Of a stretch of DNA of 64,000 nt, positions 1 through 10,900 are shown piece by piece. Below the pieces are notes generated by a model. That model made no database searches, had not been told where the DNA came from, and was given only the letters and a program-made list of their open reading frames with translations. Positions within the stretch are counted from its first letter, which is position 1; every line of letters begins with the position of its first letter. The position numbers and the translations under genes are program-made. Source of the stretch: Micromussa lordhowensis (taxonomy: Eukaryota; Cnidaria; Anthozoa; Scleractinia; Lobophylliidae); assembly GCA_964020085.1 (NCBI GenBank), contig OZ026606.1:15850849-15914848 (forward strand), written 5' to 3'.

Positions 1-99
1 ACTTTTTGCGACTCGCGTTGACTTGCGAGGAAACTTCCGAGTCCGTTTGGCCACCCAACGCAAGTTCAACTTACGGCTACCTGCGACTACTTGCAAGAC

Positions 100-260
100 C
101 GTTTGGCCTGGGCTCAAGACTCGATCAAGCGGTCCGGGTTCGAGCCTTGGCTGAGGTCTCTGTGCTTTATTCTTAGGCAAGACACTCCACTCTCACAGTG
201 CCCATCTCCAACCAGGCGTTTAATACTGGGGGGGCAACCCTACGATGAACTAACATCCCT
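100..260 (+). repeat. tRNA-derived SINE relic
   Basis: A B-box-like stretch (GGTCCGGGTTCGAGCC, about 142-157) is followed by a conserved-looking tail with AGGCAAGACACTCCACTCTC and CAGTGCCCATCTCC. Related tails occur in the opposite orientation near 32100-32220 and 35605-35660. This layout, a tRNA-like promoter followed by a shared tail, is typical of SINEs. The A box is not clear, so the copy is probably 5' damaged. An open frame here (91-405) is not a gene. Confidence 0.5.
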
Positions 261-424
261 ATTTCTTAGTAAACATCCAAGATGTTGTTATTTGTTAAAA
301 CTTGTCATATGTGCTTCTCTTATATTAATATTTTATACTCGTAGTAATAGCGTTTTTCTCTTCTTTTCCTTTCTTTTTATGTGTGCATTTGTGCTATCTT
401 GCTGACCTGTAATTTATTTTCATG

Positions 425-712
425 TAATACATCAAACACGAGAGACAGTGTTTCATCGGGATATCTAAACACCGAGAAGAGAGTTGAAAATACGACGCGC
501 AGTGGAGTATTTTTGACGAAATTCGAGGTGTTCGGATAGCCGATGTCTCGAGTGTTTGATATATCTTCTCAATCGAAACAAAAACTAAGGAGTAAACGGA
601 AAAGTAAAATCGTCAAAATCTATGCTAATTAAGACCGGGTATCCAAACCTTCTTCACGGTTGTGATTTTCTTTGTTTTAATTTGATGAATTATTAATGAG
701 TTTGAGAATTAA
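425..712 (+). repeat. Palindromic MITE-like repeat, copy 1 of 2
   Basis: A hairpin-forming core at about 431-565 has arms reading AAACACGAGAGACAGTGTTT and its imperfect complement, followed by a tail containing AAGACCGGGTATCCAAACC. The same sequence recurs in inverted orientation at about 35912-36210, including both core and tail, so this is one dispersed family about 290 bp long. Confidence 0.7.
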
Positions 713-809
713 CGCTGATGTCAACTGGCTGCCTTGCTCCGCTCTCTGATTTTATTATCTATATTTTCTGTACTTAGCTATAAGGCAAGAGAGACTACAA
801 ACAGAGATT

Positions 810-810
810 T

Positions 811-845
<35 letters not shown>

Positions 846-846
846 G
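810..846 (+). repeat. (TTG)n microsatellite
   Basis: About twelve uninterrupted TTG/GTT units. In one frame they read as poly-Cys, giving a spurious small ORF. Confidence 0.9.
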
Positions 847-951
847 GCCCGAGGCTAACTTTGCCCTCGTTAAGGCTTACAAGCAATTCTTGTCAGTTGT
901 TGCTCAGTTGTTTCTAATCACTGTAGTTGTAATTTTGTGTTGATCTGATAG

Positions 952-2670
952 GCGCCGTGTTTAGTGGTTTCGGGGATTCGGGAGATCGTAGCAACACAAA
1001 ACAGAGAAGTGCACCACCTTCAGCGCAGGTGAGAAAAGTAAAAAAGACGAAGTAAGTGATGATTTGAATACTGTAAATAGGATTGGCGAAAGTTTACGGA
1101 GTCCCTTTAAATGGTTTGTAAAACTCGCTGATGTATGAAGGTCTACAACTGATCAAAATGAAGGTATTGTCTTGTTAGCCAATCAGATGCAAAAACCAAA
1201 TCACACAGGATTTGGCTTTCGTAGCTTTTCCCGCGTTTTTCGACTTGTCACGTGTTTTTTGGCTTATTACATCGCTGTTGGGGCTGTTTTATTGTTACAT
1301 AGGTCTATTTTTGTGGCACTCATTTCAACATTTCCGAAGTGGTGAAATGAAGTCTATGAAATAAATGAAGAAGCATTCACAAGTCGAATTACTCAGAAAA
1401 TGAATATTGAGCCTTGAACACATAAGAACCTAGTTTACAGAATACCGGTTGGACGCTCTTGCCACTGAGCTAAAGAGGACTCATGGGTTCGACTTTATCC
1501 ACAAGTCACCATTTCACTTGTCAAATAGAGTCTATATTTTAACATAAATTGATTCGTCATCTTGTTTTATCTTTGTCTTTTGATTCTGCCGTGAAGACTT
1601 CTAGCAGACCTCCAACAAGAAACGCTTTACAACGTGCTGGAACTGAATCTCGCTCAAGAGGACTCGGAAGAGGAAACGCTACAATTGATGGACAGCGAAA
1701 CAGCTCTCAACACGAAAGGCCTTCCTCGACTAGGAGCTTCCAAGGGAGGGCTGCTCCTGCGCCAACGAATAAGCGGCCCTCTTCAGCACGGCCCTCGTCG
1801 GTCCAAGGAAGCGTGACGTTGGGTCGTGGAAAAAGGCCGTCGGCATCAAAGGGTGCTGCTGAAAAGAGACCTTTGTCAACTTGTGTGGCCGGAACTTCAG
1901 GCAGTTCAAGATTGTCTGCCCAGACTTCTTTCACGTCAGGGCGTGGGAAAGCATTGCCATCAAAGGTTCATGAACCTTCCACTCGGAGTTCTTGTCAACC
2001 TGCGAGTAAATTTCAACCAGCGACATCTAGCAAGAAAAACAGGTCTGTACTACTTCAAGAGAATTCTATTGGACAGCGTTCATCCGCTCCAAGCTCTTAT
2101 GGGGTTACCAAAAAGGCCCCATCAAATTCCCGACCTGCTCTACTTAGCGGCAATGACAAGAGATTCACCAGAGAAAAGCCCCTTACTGTGGAGGGTTCTC
2201 GTGTGCAAGCGAAAAACGTACCAGCAGGGTCCAAAGCTGCGTCTGTCTCAAGCTCACGCCAGTCTCGTCTAAAAGAATCCAAGGCACCTATAGCATCATG
2301 TGATTCAAACAAGGCGTCTACATCAACAGATTGCAAAGAGGAGACCTCGGAAAAAGAACTCTTTAAGAACGGGAATGAAGGACTGGAAGCTACTACTGAA
2401 CACAAAATCGTTTGCGTTTCTAGCCTTGAAGAAACATCCCAGGCGATTGAAAATGATAGCAGCAGGACGAGCGAACAGGTTGAAACCTTGGACAGTGAAA
2501 ATGATGAGAGTAATTCACAAGGTGGTGCCCAGGCCAACAGCCCCGGCACAGTGAACACACAGGGCGCTTCATTACGATCAAATGAAGCCCTTGGCGAGGT
2601 CTGTTTACAGTCACAGTGTCATGATTTTCCGGATGGTTCTGAGATGAATGATTCCCTCGAACTCGACTAG
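952..2670 (+). CDS. Unrecognised Ser/Arg-rich disordered protein, last two coding exons
   Basis: Two exons can be joined. Exon A is 952-1028, after a TAG acceptor and before a GTGAG donor; it encodes AVFSGFGDSGDRSNTKQRSA and more. Exon B is 1597-2670, from an AAG acceptor to a TAG stop. The junction is phase 0 and the frame stays open for about 383 codons. The encoded sequence is rich in Ser, Arg, Thr, Pro and Lys, with recurring RPSS/RPSSAR and GRGK motifs, and becomes acidic near its end (NDSLELD). I see no folded domain, signal peptide or membrane segment. Such basic, Ser-rich tails are common in cytoskeletal or RNA-associated proteins, but I do not recognise the family. The start of the gene is missing or upstream. 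It converges on the kelch-like gene, whose stop lies 636 bp away. AATAAA at about 3071 could be its polyadenylation signal. Confidence 0.55.
1385..1495 (-). repeat. Possible tRNA-like (SINE) fragment
   Basis: On the minus strand CTCTTTAGCTCAGTGGCAAG resembles a tRNA 5' end with an A box, followed about 40 bases on by a weak B-box-like GTGTTCAAGGCTC. No cloverleaf closes, so this is more likely a SINE relic than a tRNA gene. It lies in the intron before the last exon of the 952-2670 gene. Confidence 0.3.
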
Positions 2671-3305
2671 GTTAAACTCAATTGTAAATTTTCGACAAAA
2701 CCCGAAGAAAGTATCAAAACCTTTTCAGTAAGAAGACGATGCTCTGCAGTGGAATTGCTTGTGACGCTGAGAAACGTTTTCAGTTGGCTAGGCAGGGAAA
2801 CTCGCCTTTTCTTTCTTGCTTGCACTTCTAGCTTTACGATTGTATTCGTAAGGGGGAGGATAGCATCAAAGCTCTATGTAGGGAGACTTCACACTGAGGT
2901 CTTCTCCGTCCAGAGTGCAAAGAGTTAGCACCTGGTGGTGCGAGAGGAGGAAAGGAGAGTTTATGGCAAGATATATGTCTCGATATAATTTAAAAGTAAG
3001 TGAGTATTCCTTTTATTAGTTGACCTTTAACCAGATTTCTCTTTGTACCATATTGTTCGTCACGATCACAATAAACACAGAGTGTTCAGAATCTCAGAGC
3101 TATCCGGGTTTTGATCGTAGCGATAACAATTTGATTGTGTCTGTTTTCGCCAGCTTAACGAGAACAAAAGGCTAACTTAACTTTGTTTACGAGAAAAGAG
3201 AAACAATTCTTCAGTCTACGAACGAACGTGTATAATAAATACCACAGCTTAAAAGAACGGTTTAGTTCAAGATAACTTTGAGGGTCAGATATAGCGCCAC
3301 ACCCA
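2671..3305. other. Convergent 3' flanks of two genes
   Basis: This stretch separates the stop codon of the Ser-rich gene (+) from that of the kelch-like gene (-). It holds possible poly(A) signals for both: AATAAA at about 3071 on the plus strand and TTTATT (AATAAA on minus) at about 3012. Nothing else is evident. Confidence 0.5.
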
Positions 3306-4908
3306 TCAGCATATAATGCACATATGGCCGCGACTGCCCCTGCTCTTGGGTTTTTGTTCGTTCGTAGACTGGAAGGATAAAAAACAGCACCGTACACCAG
3401 TTGTCGGACGCGGAAGAGAAGGCATGCGCTGCCAGACGCGAGTACCCACGTCGAAGCACTCCACTGAATTTAAACTGATCCCGTCCCATCCCCCGACGAG
3501 GTAGATTTTGCTATTGAATACGCATGCGCCAGCGTTGGATCTGGGCGTGCCCATAGGAGGAACCTGGGTCCACTCGAGTGTGGTAAAGCTGTAACACTCC
3601 ACAGATCTGAGCGTGTCGTTTCCATCGTAACCACCCAGGACGTACATCTCGTCCTCTGTAACAACCGCACTTGGAAACGACCGTCTGTCACGCATAGGTT
3701 GGACCTCAGTTGAATTCCAAGTGTCCCTGTTGAGTTAAAAGTCAATGTGATGAAAAACGAAACGTCGAAACATCGTTGTGAAAATTGTTTGAATTTCAAT
3801 GTTCACTTATAATGTGTTATCTGGTTTTGCAGCGTCACGCATAGCTTGCTTCCGAAACGAAGCAACTAAAATTTGGAGTTTTTCCTCCAAACTGACTACT
3901 CCGCTAAAAATATTATTTCCCTGTTTTTGGCAACTAAGCGATGAGGTCAAGATTCCAGGGCTTTGTGGTCCATCAGTTACCTTGTTTGGATTGCGCATCC
4001 TCCAATGCGCATAATGCGAATTACATTTCGTGACTGACGCATTTGTGTCCTCTAAAATCTTACTGGTTTGACCAACAAGAGAGTAACATAATTCTTATTG
4101 TCGTGGTTCCTTTTATTTTAACATCCAAGAAATATCGACAAGAATGTTTCCGCAGTGTAGCTCCTTGTTTACCATGACCGGTAAGTACCCCTAGTTGATT
4201 ACCAGCTTGGGACGTTTTATCTTCTGTTCTCAATTCAAATTTTATCAAATTTGATAATAACATTACATGTAGTGCTTGAATCATTGGCCGTTTTCACACT
4301 AGAGGACGAACAAATCGTCTGGACGGACAAATCGTCTCAGACGAACAAATCGTACTAATAATAATAATAAGAAAATAACCCAAAGCAAATACGCACGCTG
4401 ATTGGTTTAAAACCGTGTTTCTATTAAACAATTAGATTATGAGCTCGAGATTTCTATCGCGTGATAGTTGACGAGGGCGCAGCCCGAGTCAACTATCACG
4501 CGATAGAAATCGAGTGCGAATAATCTAATTGTTTTAGTATAAATCTACTAGTCGTTCAAAAATTGAATCTAAATCCTTTTCAAAGACACTTCAAAAACAC
4601 AAAGAAACGGCTCCTAGTGCGCGCTGCTACGCTACTCACTATCTATCACAGAATAGAACGTGGGTAGCGTAGCCAATCAGAGGACGTTATTCGTGATAGA
4701 ACGCTAGTAGATTTATACTAAAGCTCAATAGAAACACAGAACTAGCACGTAATGAGGGCGCGAACAAAGAGAATTTACATTTTGATGATCGAAGTAAACA
4801 AGTTGTTTTTCTTTTTCTTCGTCGCGGTATTTTCTAAAAGAAATAGAAAACATGTTCTCCGTGTTCCTATCGAGTTATAGAAACACTCGTGGAAGTTTGG
4901 GAGAACTC

Positions 4909-4939
<31 letters not shown>

Positions 4940-7900
4940 TTTGTTCCCACAGCATTTCTCGTTCTCCCAAACTTTCACTCGTGTTTCTATAACTCGATAG
5001 AAACACGGCACATGTTTTCTATTTCTTAAATAGTAATAGCTTTATTGGTACATCCAATTAAAATGGGTCTTGCCATACCAATTAGAATTGTAATATGTAA
5101 TATTGTAAAATGTAGTATAAACAATTAAAATCTAAAATAAACATTTAAGAGTGATAAGAACTACATTACCATCTTATTAAAAACTTAAGATACATAATTC
5201 ATTATCACACCTATTGAAAGTTAATGGCTTAAAAATTCGTCAAGGGCACGTCCTTTAATGGCGTTCTTAAGAACACTGACTCCATGTTTGTTAAACTTTC
5301 TGGAAGGTCATTCCAGAGCTGAGCAGCCCTATATGAGAAAGATCGCTGACCTGTTGCTGATGTGCAAACGGGACGAACAAATTTTTCGGAGAACAAATCG
5401 TCTGACAGATGTCGGTCTGGAAAGACGATTTTTCCAAGAAAATTTGCCCGTCGAGACGACAGTACGACATAAGGGAGCTTAAGCAACGACGACGACGACG
5501 CCGAGGACGACGCCTAGAAAAAAGATGAAGTTATATTTTATAAACGAAAGTCGCGATTGTCTAGATCTGTTCAGTACGCCAACGGTCATAAAACGCTAAG
5601 CTAAATATGCAACGACGGCGTTCAATTCCAAATGGAAATACGAAAAATTAACCGATGTCGTCCACGTTCCGTAGAAGACGGAGAACTTGGTCATTTCACG
5701 TTGTTGTTTTGCACAGAGAGGACGGCAAAGAAATGTATAAAGATTTACAATGCACGTGCACAGCTATTGTTTGCTCATTAAACATTTTGTAAGATGACGT
5801 TCTCGTTGCCGTCGTCGTCGTGGTTTGCTTAACCTCCCTATAAATTCACATCAGACGGTCAAATGGTTGATTTTCTCGCCGCGAGGAAGTGAGACTAGCA
5901 ACAGAACGAGGTTTTAAGGGAAGTTTCAACATGGCGGAAACCAGGAAGAAGTCAGCGAAGTCAGCGAAGTCAGCGAAGTCAGCGAAGTCAGCTAAAAACA
6001 AAGCGAAGTGTTCAAAAAAGAACAAAACGTGGTCAGAAGAAGAACTAACCGCATTCGCGCATGTACTTGCGTCAAATAAAGAGCGAGATAAGCCCTGGGC
6101 CCTTGTACTGGAAACGATGGCGTTAAAAAAAGTAAATGTGCAGCGCGGCCGCCATTTTGCTTTTAGGACACAACTTGAACCTAGTGCCAGTTCTCTTTGC
6201 GCCCAAATGTACTGATTTGTGCTCATAATTCTTCCAGTAGTACGAATTTAAGACTGACAACTTTCCGGCATATGGCCGTCTCGAATTCAAATTCGACAAA
6301 CAAATGCCAGACGATTTGTCCGTCCAGACGATTTGTTCGTCCTCTAGTGTGAAAACAGCCATTGAACTGCACTTGCCCGCCGATGCCGTACAACGGGGTT
6401 CTTTATCTCTGCTTTGTTATTGGCTAAAAATGTTTGGCAAGGTACTGAACCAATTAGAATGAACATTCTGTTTCTCCAACCAATCATAAACAAGAACCAA
6501 GCTAGGTGTGGTTAGAATTACGCGCGTTAATTTTCTCGTCCTTGGCACAGGTTACATGAGTTTGTTGTGAGCTCTGATTGGTCATTGCCCATTGGCGTTG
6601 GCTTTGATTGGCCAAATGCGGTTACTTTTAAAAGCGTTAGGCCCTGTTTAAAAGCAGGTAGGGTAACCCTACTGCCAGGGTAACCCTAGCAAGAGGGTTA
6701 AAAGATAGCCCGGGTTTACAAGCAAAATTTTCAGGTAGGGTAACCCTACTGCCCGAGACAACTTTACGCTTGTTACGCTTCGGTAACCTTACAAGTAAAG
6801 CACGAACAGATAACAAAACTGGAAAATAATTTATTTCCAAAGCAAAATTATGACAAACTGTGAAAGAACTTGATGTTTTCTGGGTCATAATTCGCTGATT
6901 TTGTCGGTATTGTGATCATATTTTGCTTTTGGGAGCCAAAATAGAGATAGCCCGGGTAGGCGGGTTAACCCTACCTGGAGTGTTTACAAGGGAAAAAGTT
7001 AACCTGCTTGCTAGGGTAACCCTAGCACGCATATAGGGTAACCCTCCTACCCGGGTAACCCTGGCCGCCTTGTAAACACGACGAAGAAAATAAGAACAAA
7101 TGTGTGCGTGCTAGGGTAACCCGCTTGCTAGGGTAACCCGCTTGCTAGGGTAACCCTCTCTCCTTGTAAACAGGGCCTTAGTCTTCCAACACTTATCGCA
7201 AAACAACTTAAAACATGTCGTGTTACCTCGTAGTATCATAGCACTCCACGGTGTTCAAAATGCTTGATCCATCATGGCCGCCAATGACGTAAATCGACTT
7301 CCCATGAGCCACTGCGCAGATGCACCTCCTTCTGGTTGGCATTGGAGCTTTCGTACGCCATCTTAAAGATTTGTAAAGCAATTATGACGTAATTTTTAGC
7401 ATCTTTAAAAAATGTACTGCAATCTACCTTGGTTACTGAACGGTACAGATTCTTTTAGGTAAATCAGCAAGTTTAGGCATCTTTAAGATAACAGGCTGAA
7501 CTTTAAAAGGCCGACCTATGGTCTCTGCGTGTAGTTGCCCTACCGAACTCAGTTCTAGCTATTTAGACAAAATTATGGCACCTATCGTCAGATCTTTACC
7601 GTCATACGTTAAAGACAGTCAACACGCACTTCAAATTTTTCGCGATTTCAATTTCCTGGGTGAAGACAAACTTATTTTTACTATGCACATTACATCCCTT
7701 TACACCGTCATCCCTAATGGCGAATGTCTTCTAGCCCTCAAACATTTTTTGATTTACGCACTGTTAAGGAACCAAGTTCGGAAACACTGCTTCGCCTGGC
7801 TGAACTAGTTTTAACACTAAATTGTTTTTCATTCGCTACCAGTTATTATAAACAAAAATCAATGGTGTGGCCATGGGTACTAAAATGGGACCCAGCTACG

Positions 7901-10900
7901 CCAATCTTTTCGTACGCCACATTGAACAACAATTTTTTAACCCTAAACCTGAGCTCTACCGTCGCTACACGGTTTATGCACCAGTGTGCACTTCAAACCC
8001 ACAGATTCTCATAGTTATATGTTGTATTCATCTTCACATCCCATCACACGTCAAGAATTCCATTCCTTATTCTCAGTTTCTTTGACTTCGTCGCCTTTGT
8101 AGTGAGGACTCTGATTTTTCCTTTAAATCAGAGGAAATGTGCAATTTTTTCGACAAACGTGGATATCCCGCCTCTGTTGTTCAAGCAGGCCATCATCGCG
8201 CCCAACAAATTGATCGGCAGTCAGCACTACAAACGTCTCAGAAGAAGAAGAATAATAATAGAATTCCATTCACCCTCACATTTCACCCTCACAACCACGC
8301 AGTAAAATTCATCATTTTCAAAAACTTTAAATTACTTCAAAATGATCCCGATACTGGTAGAATCTTTTCGCAACCGCTATTAATTTCATCCAAACGCGAC
8401 AGAAACATAGGTAACTTTTTAGTTAGCAGTGCATTCAAAACGAGTGAACAACCTGGAACTTTTAAATGCGCACGCGTACGATGTAAAACATGTCCTTTCA
8501 TTTACAACGTTGAGAAATTGTCGGGACCCAAGCGATCCATTAAGATCACAGATCATTTTACCTGTACCTCAGCCAATGTCATCTACTGTATAACTTGCAC
8601 TCTTTGCAAAACGTTATATATCGGTGAAACAGGTAGACGACTAGGCGACCGATTCCGAGAACACCTTCGCGACGTAGAGAAAGACGATAAAGACGCTTCT
8701 AAACCGGTCGCTGGACACTTTAATCTGCCGAATCATTCTAAGCAACATATGGCAGTCTGCGGCCTCTCCCTACATCAGGGAAGCACAGAAAGCCGCAAAA
8801 CTCTTGAACAGAAATTTATTTTTCAAATCGGCACTTTTAATTCTCACGGTATCAACGAACGCTTTTTATTCAACTAATTCATTCTGTTGTTTTTCACGTT
8901 GCCAGGCACCAACCAATAGCGTAGCTCCATATTTCTGTATACTGTATAAACCACACACAACCCACAATTCCTTGATTCGCTCCGACGAAGGGCCGACGCT
9001 CGAAACGTCAGCTTCCAAATCTCTTTTACGGTGGCCAATTCACATTATCAACCCAGTTGATAAAACCAAATTATCTGGACTTTAAAATGTTGCAGTGCTG
9101 TTGTTTGAACTCCAGTAACAATAAAAATCCTGGGATTTGTGAAACTTTCTTTGCAGAAAATTGTCATGGGGGGATTTCAATAGCCACCGGGGGGAGGCTT
9201 ATGTAAAAAGGTTGAATTTCCGAGGGATGGTATGGTAAGCATAATATTGAATTACCTGGCGGACTGAAAGCCGTAGCATTCCAGGGAATTCAGCGTGTTC
9301 TGTCCATCATAACCGCCGACAATATAAACATGACCGTCTACCTCAACAGATCCATGTTTGCTTCTCCTTGACAGCATGTTGGGCATGTTATGCCATTCCT
9401 TCTGCCGCACATCATAACGCTGAGCTGAAAACAATCATAGCAACGCAACATTTCTTATTCAAGAAAATATAATTTAAACTTCAATTAAACGCTACTTGAA
9501 ACAACAAAAAAATATAAAGTAACGAACAACGCATTTTGTTTTATTCAAGAGAATGTAATTTAAACTTTAAACCCTTCTTGAAATAGCTAAAATTATGTAC
9601 TGAACAAACCTTGAAAATCATCCAGCTGTGATGAATTAGAAAACTGCTGACTGAAACTTCTCGTGACGTGGTTGCGAAATTACTTGACGGTGTGTTATCG
9701 TTGACTATCTATCGCTTGTCCGTTCAAAGACTTCTAATATTCAAGGCATTTAATTTTAATTAAACATTTAAAACAAGATGTTTATTTTCCCTCAGATGGA
9801 AAAATTTATGAAATATTGTTTTGTATGTTCTATGTAAACAGGAAGGAAAGTACACCACCTTGGCTTCGCTCCCTGTTGACGGATTCGTGCCCCTGGCCAT
9901 AGAACCAGAAAACTCGAACCCTTAGTCTAATTTCCGAACAGCTCCTAAAAGTACTCGTTCATATTTGTCATGTTTGTCAGTTTTTCATGGAGTACTTTTT
10001 GTTACCTATGTCGAGTGTCTCAGAGTTGATGTTGCAATATCCTCCTGTGACGTAAAGCTGTCCTCCATAGCTTGCGATGCCATGATACCCACGATCCTTT
10101 GTAAACCGCGGCAAGTCAGACCACAGCTGGGTCACCACATTGAACCCAAAGACTGAAAGACAAAGAGGCGGGAGTACATTCAATTGTCTGGCACAGTCCT
10201 TCCTACTCCAGACGATATCATTTAGACAGGAACTATCACTGACTGGAACAGTCTTTCATTTGATTACAGTTGTCGATAGTCTCTTCCACAGAATCGCATA
10301 GCTTAGAGGATTCTCGCACCCTGATTGGTTACCTAGGCGAGGTATTCAGCGTGGAATTGCGACCCTTGAAAGCGTGGCTTTGCGTGATATTCCACTGCAG
10401 CGACAACACAGACGTAAATGAGACAGGGTTTTCTTTCATTCAAATAAAGGGCTATGCGATTCAAGGAAAATTCATACCCTTACTCGTGAATTCCGAGTGA
10501 AATTCAACGTGGAATTTCAACAACAACAACAACTTTATTGACCCTTACACTTGACAGAAATTAAATTAATATGAAATAAAAATTAAAACTGACGTCAGGC
10601 AATGAATTTTTCTATAAAATTTATGTTCACCAGTCCCGTGACCACTTTTATTTGTTGTAATTTCATTGAGCTTTCCCTATTTATTCATTTTGTATTTATA
10701 TTTTGTTTAACTCATTTAATCTTGCATTCGTGTGAATGAGTGGGATCTGGGTCCAAATACACTACAAACATTTAAACAAAACATTTTAGAAACTCAACGG
10801 GAGGGGCTTATTGAAAAAAAGAGCATTTATCATGCTGAATAGTTTCATATTTTACACTCTGCCCAAACTATCAACGTTTGAACAACAGAAAACAACAACT

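Larger units (their letters stand above)
1..951. other. Non-coding stretch, probably intron or 5' flank of the 952-2670 gene
   Basis: It holds the SINE relic at 100-260, a palindromic repeat at about 425-712 and a (TTG)n microsatellite at about 810-846. The microsatellite produces a poly-Cys open frame that is not a gene. I see no convincing exon; upstream exons of the first gene may lie before the window. Confidence 0.5.
4286..6360. mobile_element. DNA transposon with ~52-bp terminal inverted repeats (Harbinger-like?)
   Basis: Both ends carry the same terminal inverted repeat, GGC(C/T)GTTTTCACACTAGAGG, continuing through the ACGAACAAATCGTC motif for about 52 bp with one mismatch. ATT flanks both ends, a 3-bp target duplication. 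Inside, an ORF at 5931-6215 encodes a Myb/SANT-like domain. A 3-bp duplication plus a Myb/SANT ORF suggests the PIF/Harbinger group, but no transposase was seen. Younger insertions sit inside: palindromic elements at 4385-4735 and 4840-5010, a LINE 3' end at 5030-5486 and a MITE at 5472-5839. The whole lies in the last intron of the kelch-like gene. Confidence 0.7.

Noticed and set aside
734..943. Small poly-Cys ORF
   Set aside because: Produced by a (TTG)n microsatellite; it overlaps an intron-like region ahead of the acceptor at 951.
1385..1495. A tRNA gene on the minus strand
   Set aside because: The A-box region looks right but no acceptor stem or T-arm closes, so it is listed only as a SINE-like fragment.
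1707..2614. Overlapping open frames on both strands of the Ser-rich exon
   Set aside because: They are shadows of the 1597-2670 exon, caused by its biased composition.
6640..7177. Telomere-like GGGTTA/GGGTAA runs
   Set aside because: The words are palindromic GGGTAACCC with irregular spacing, not a TTAGGG tandem array, and they lie inside a MITE with clear ends.
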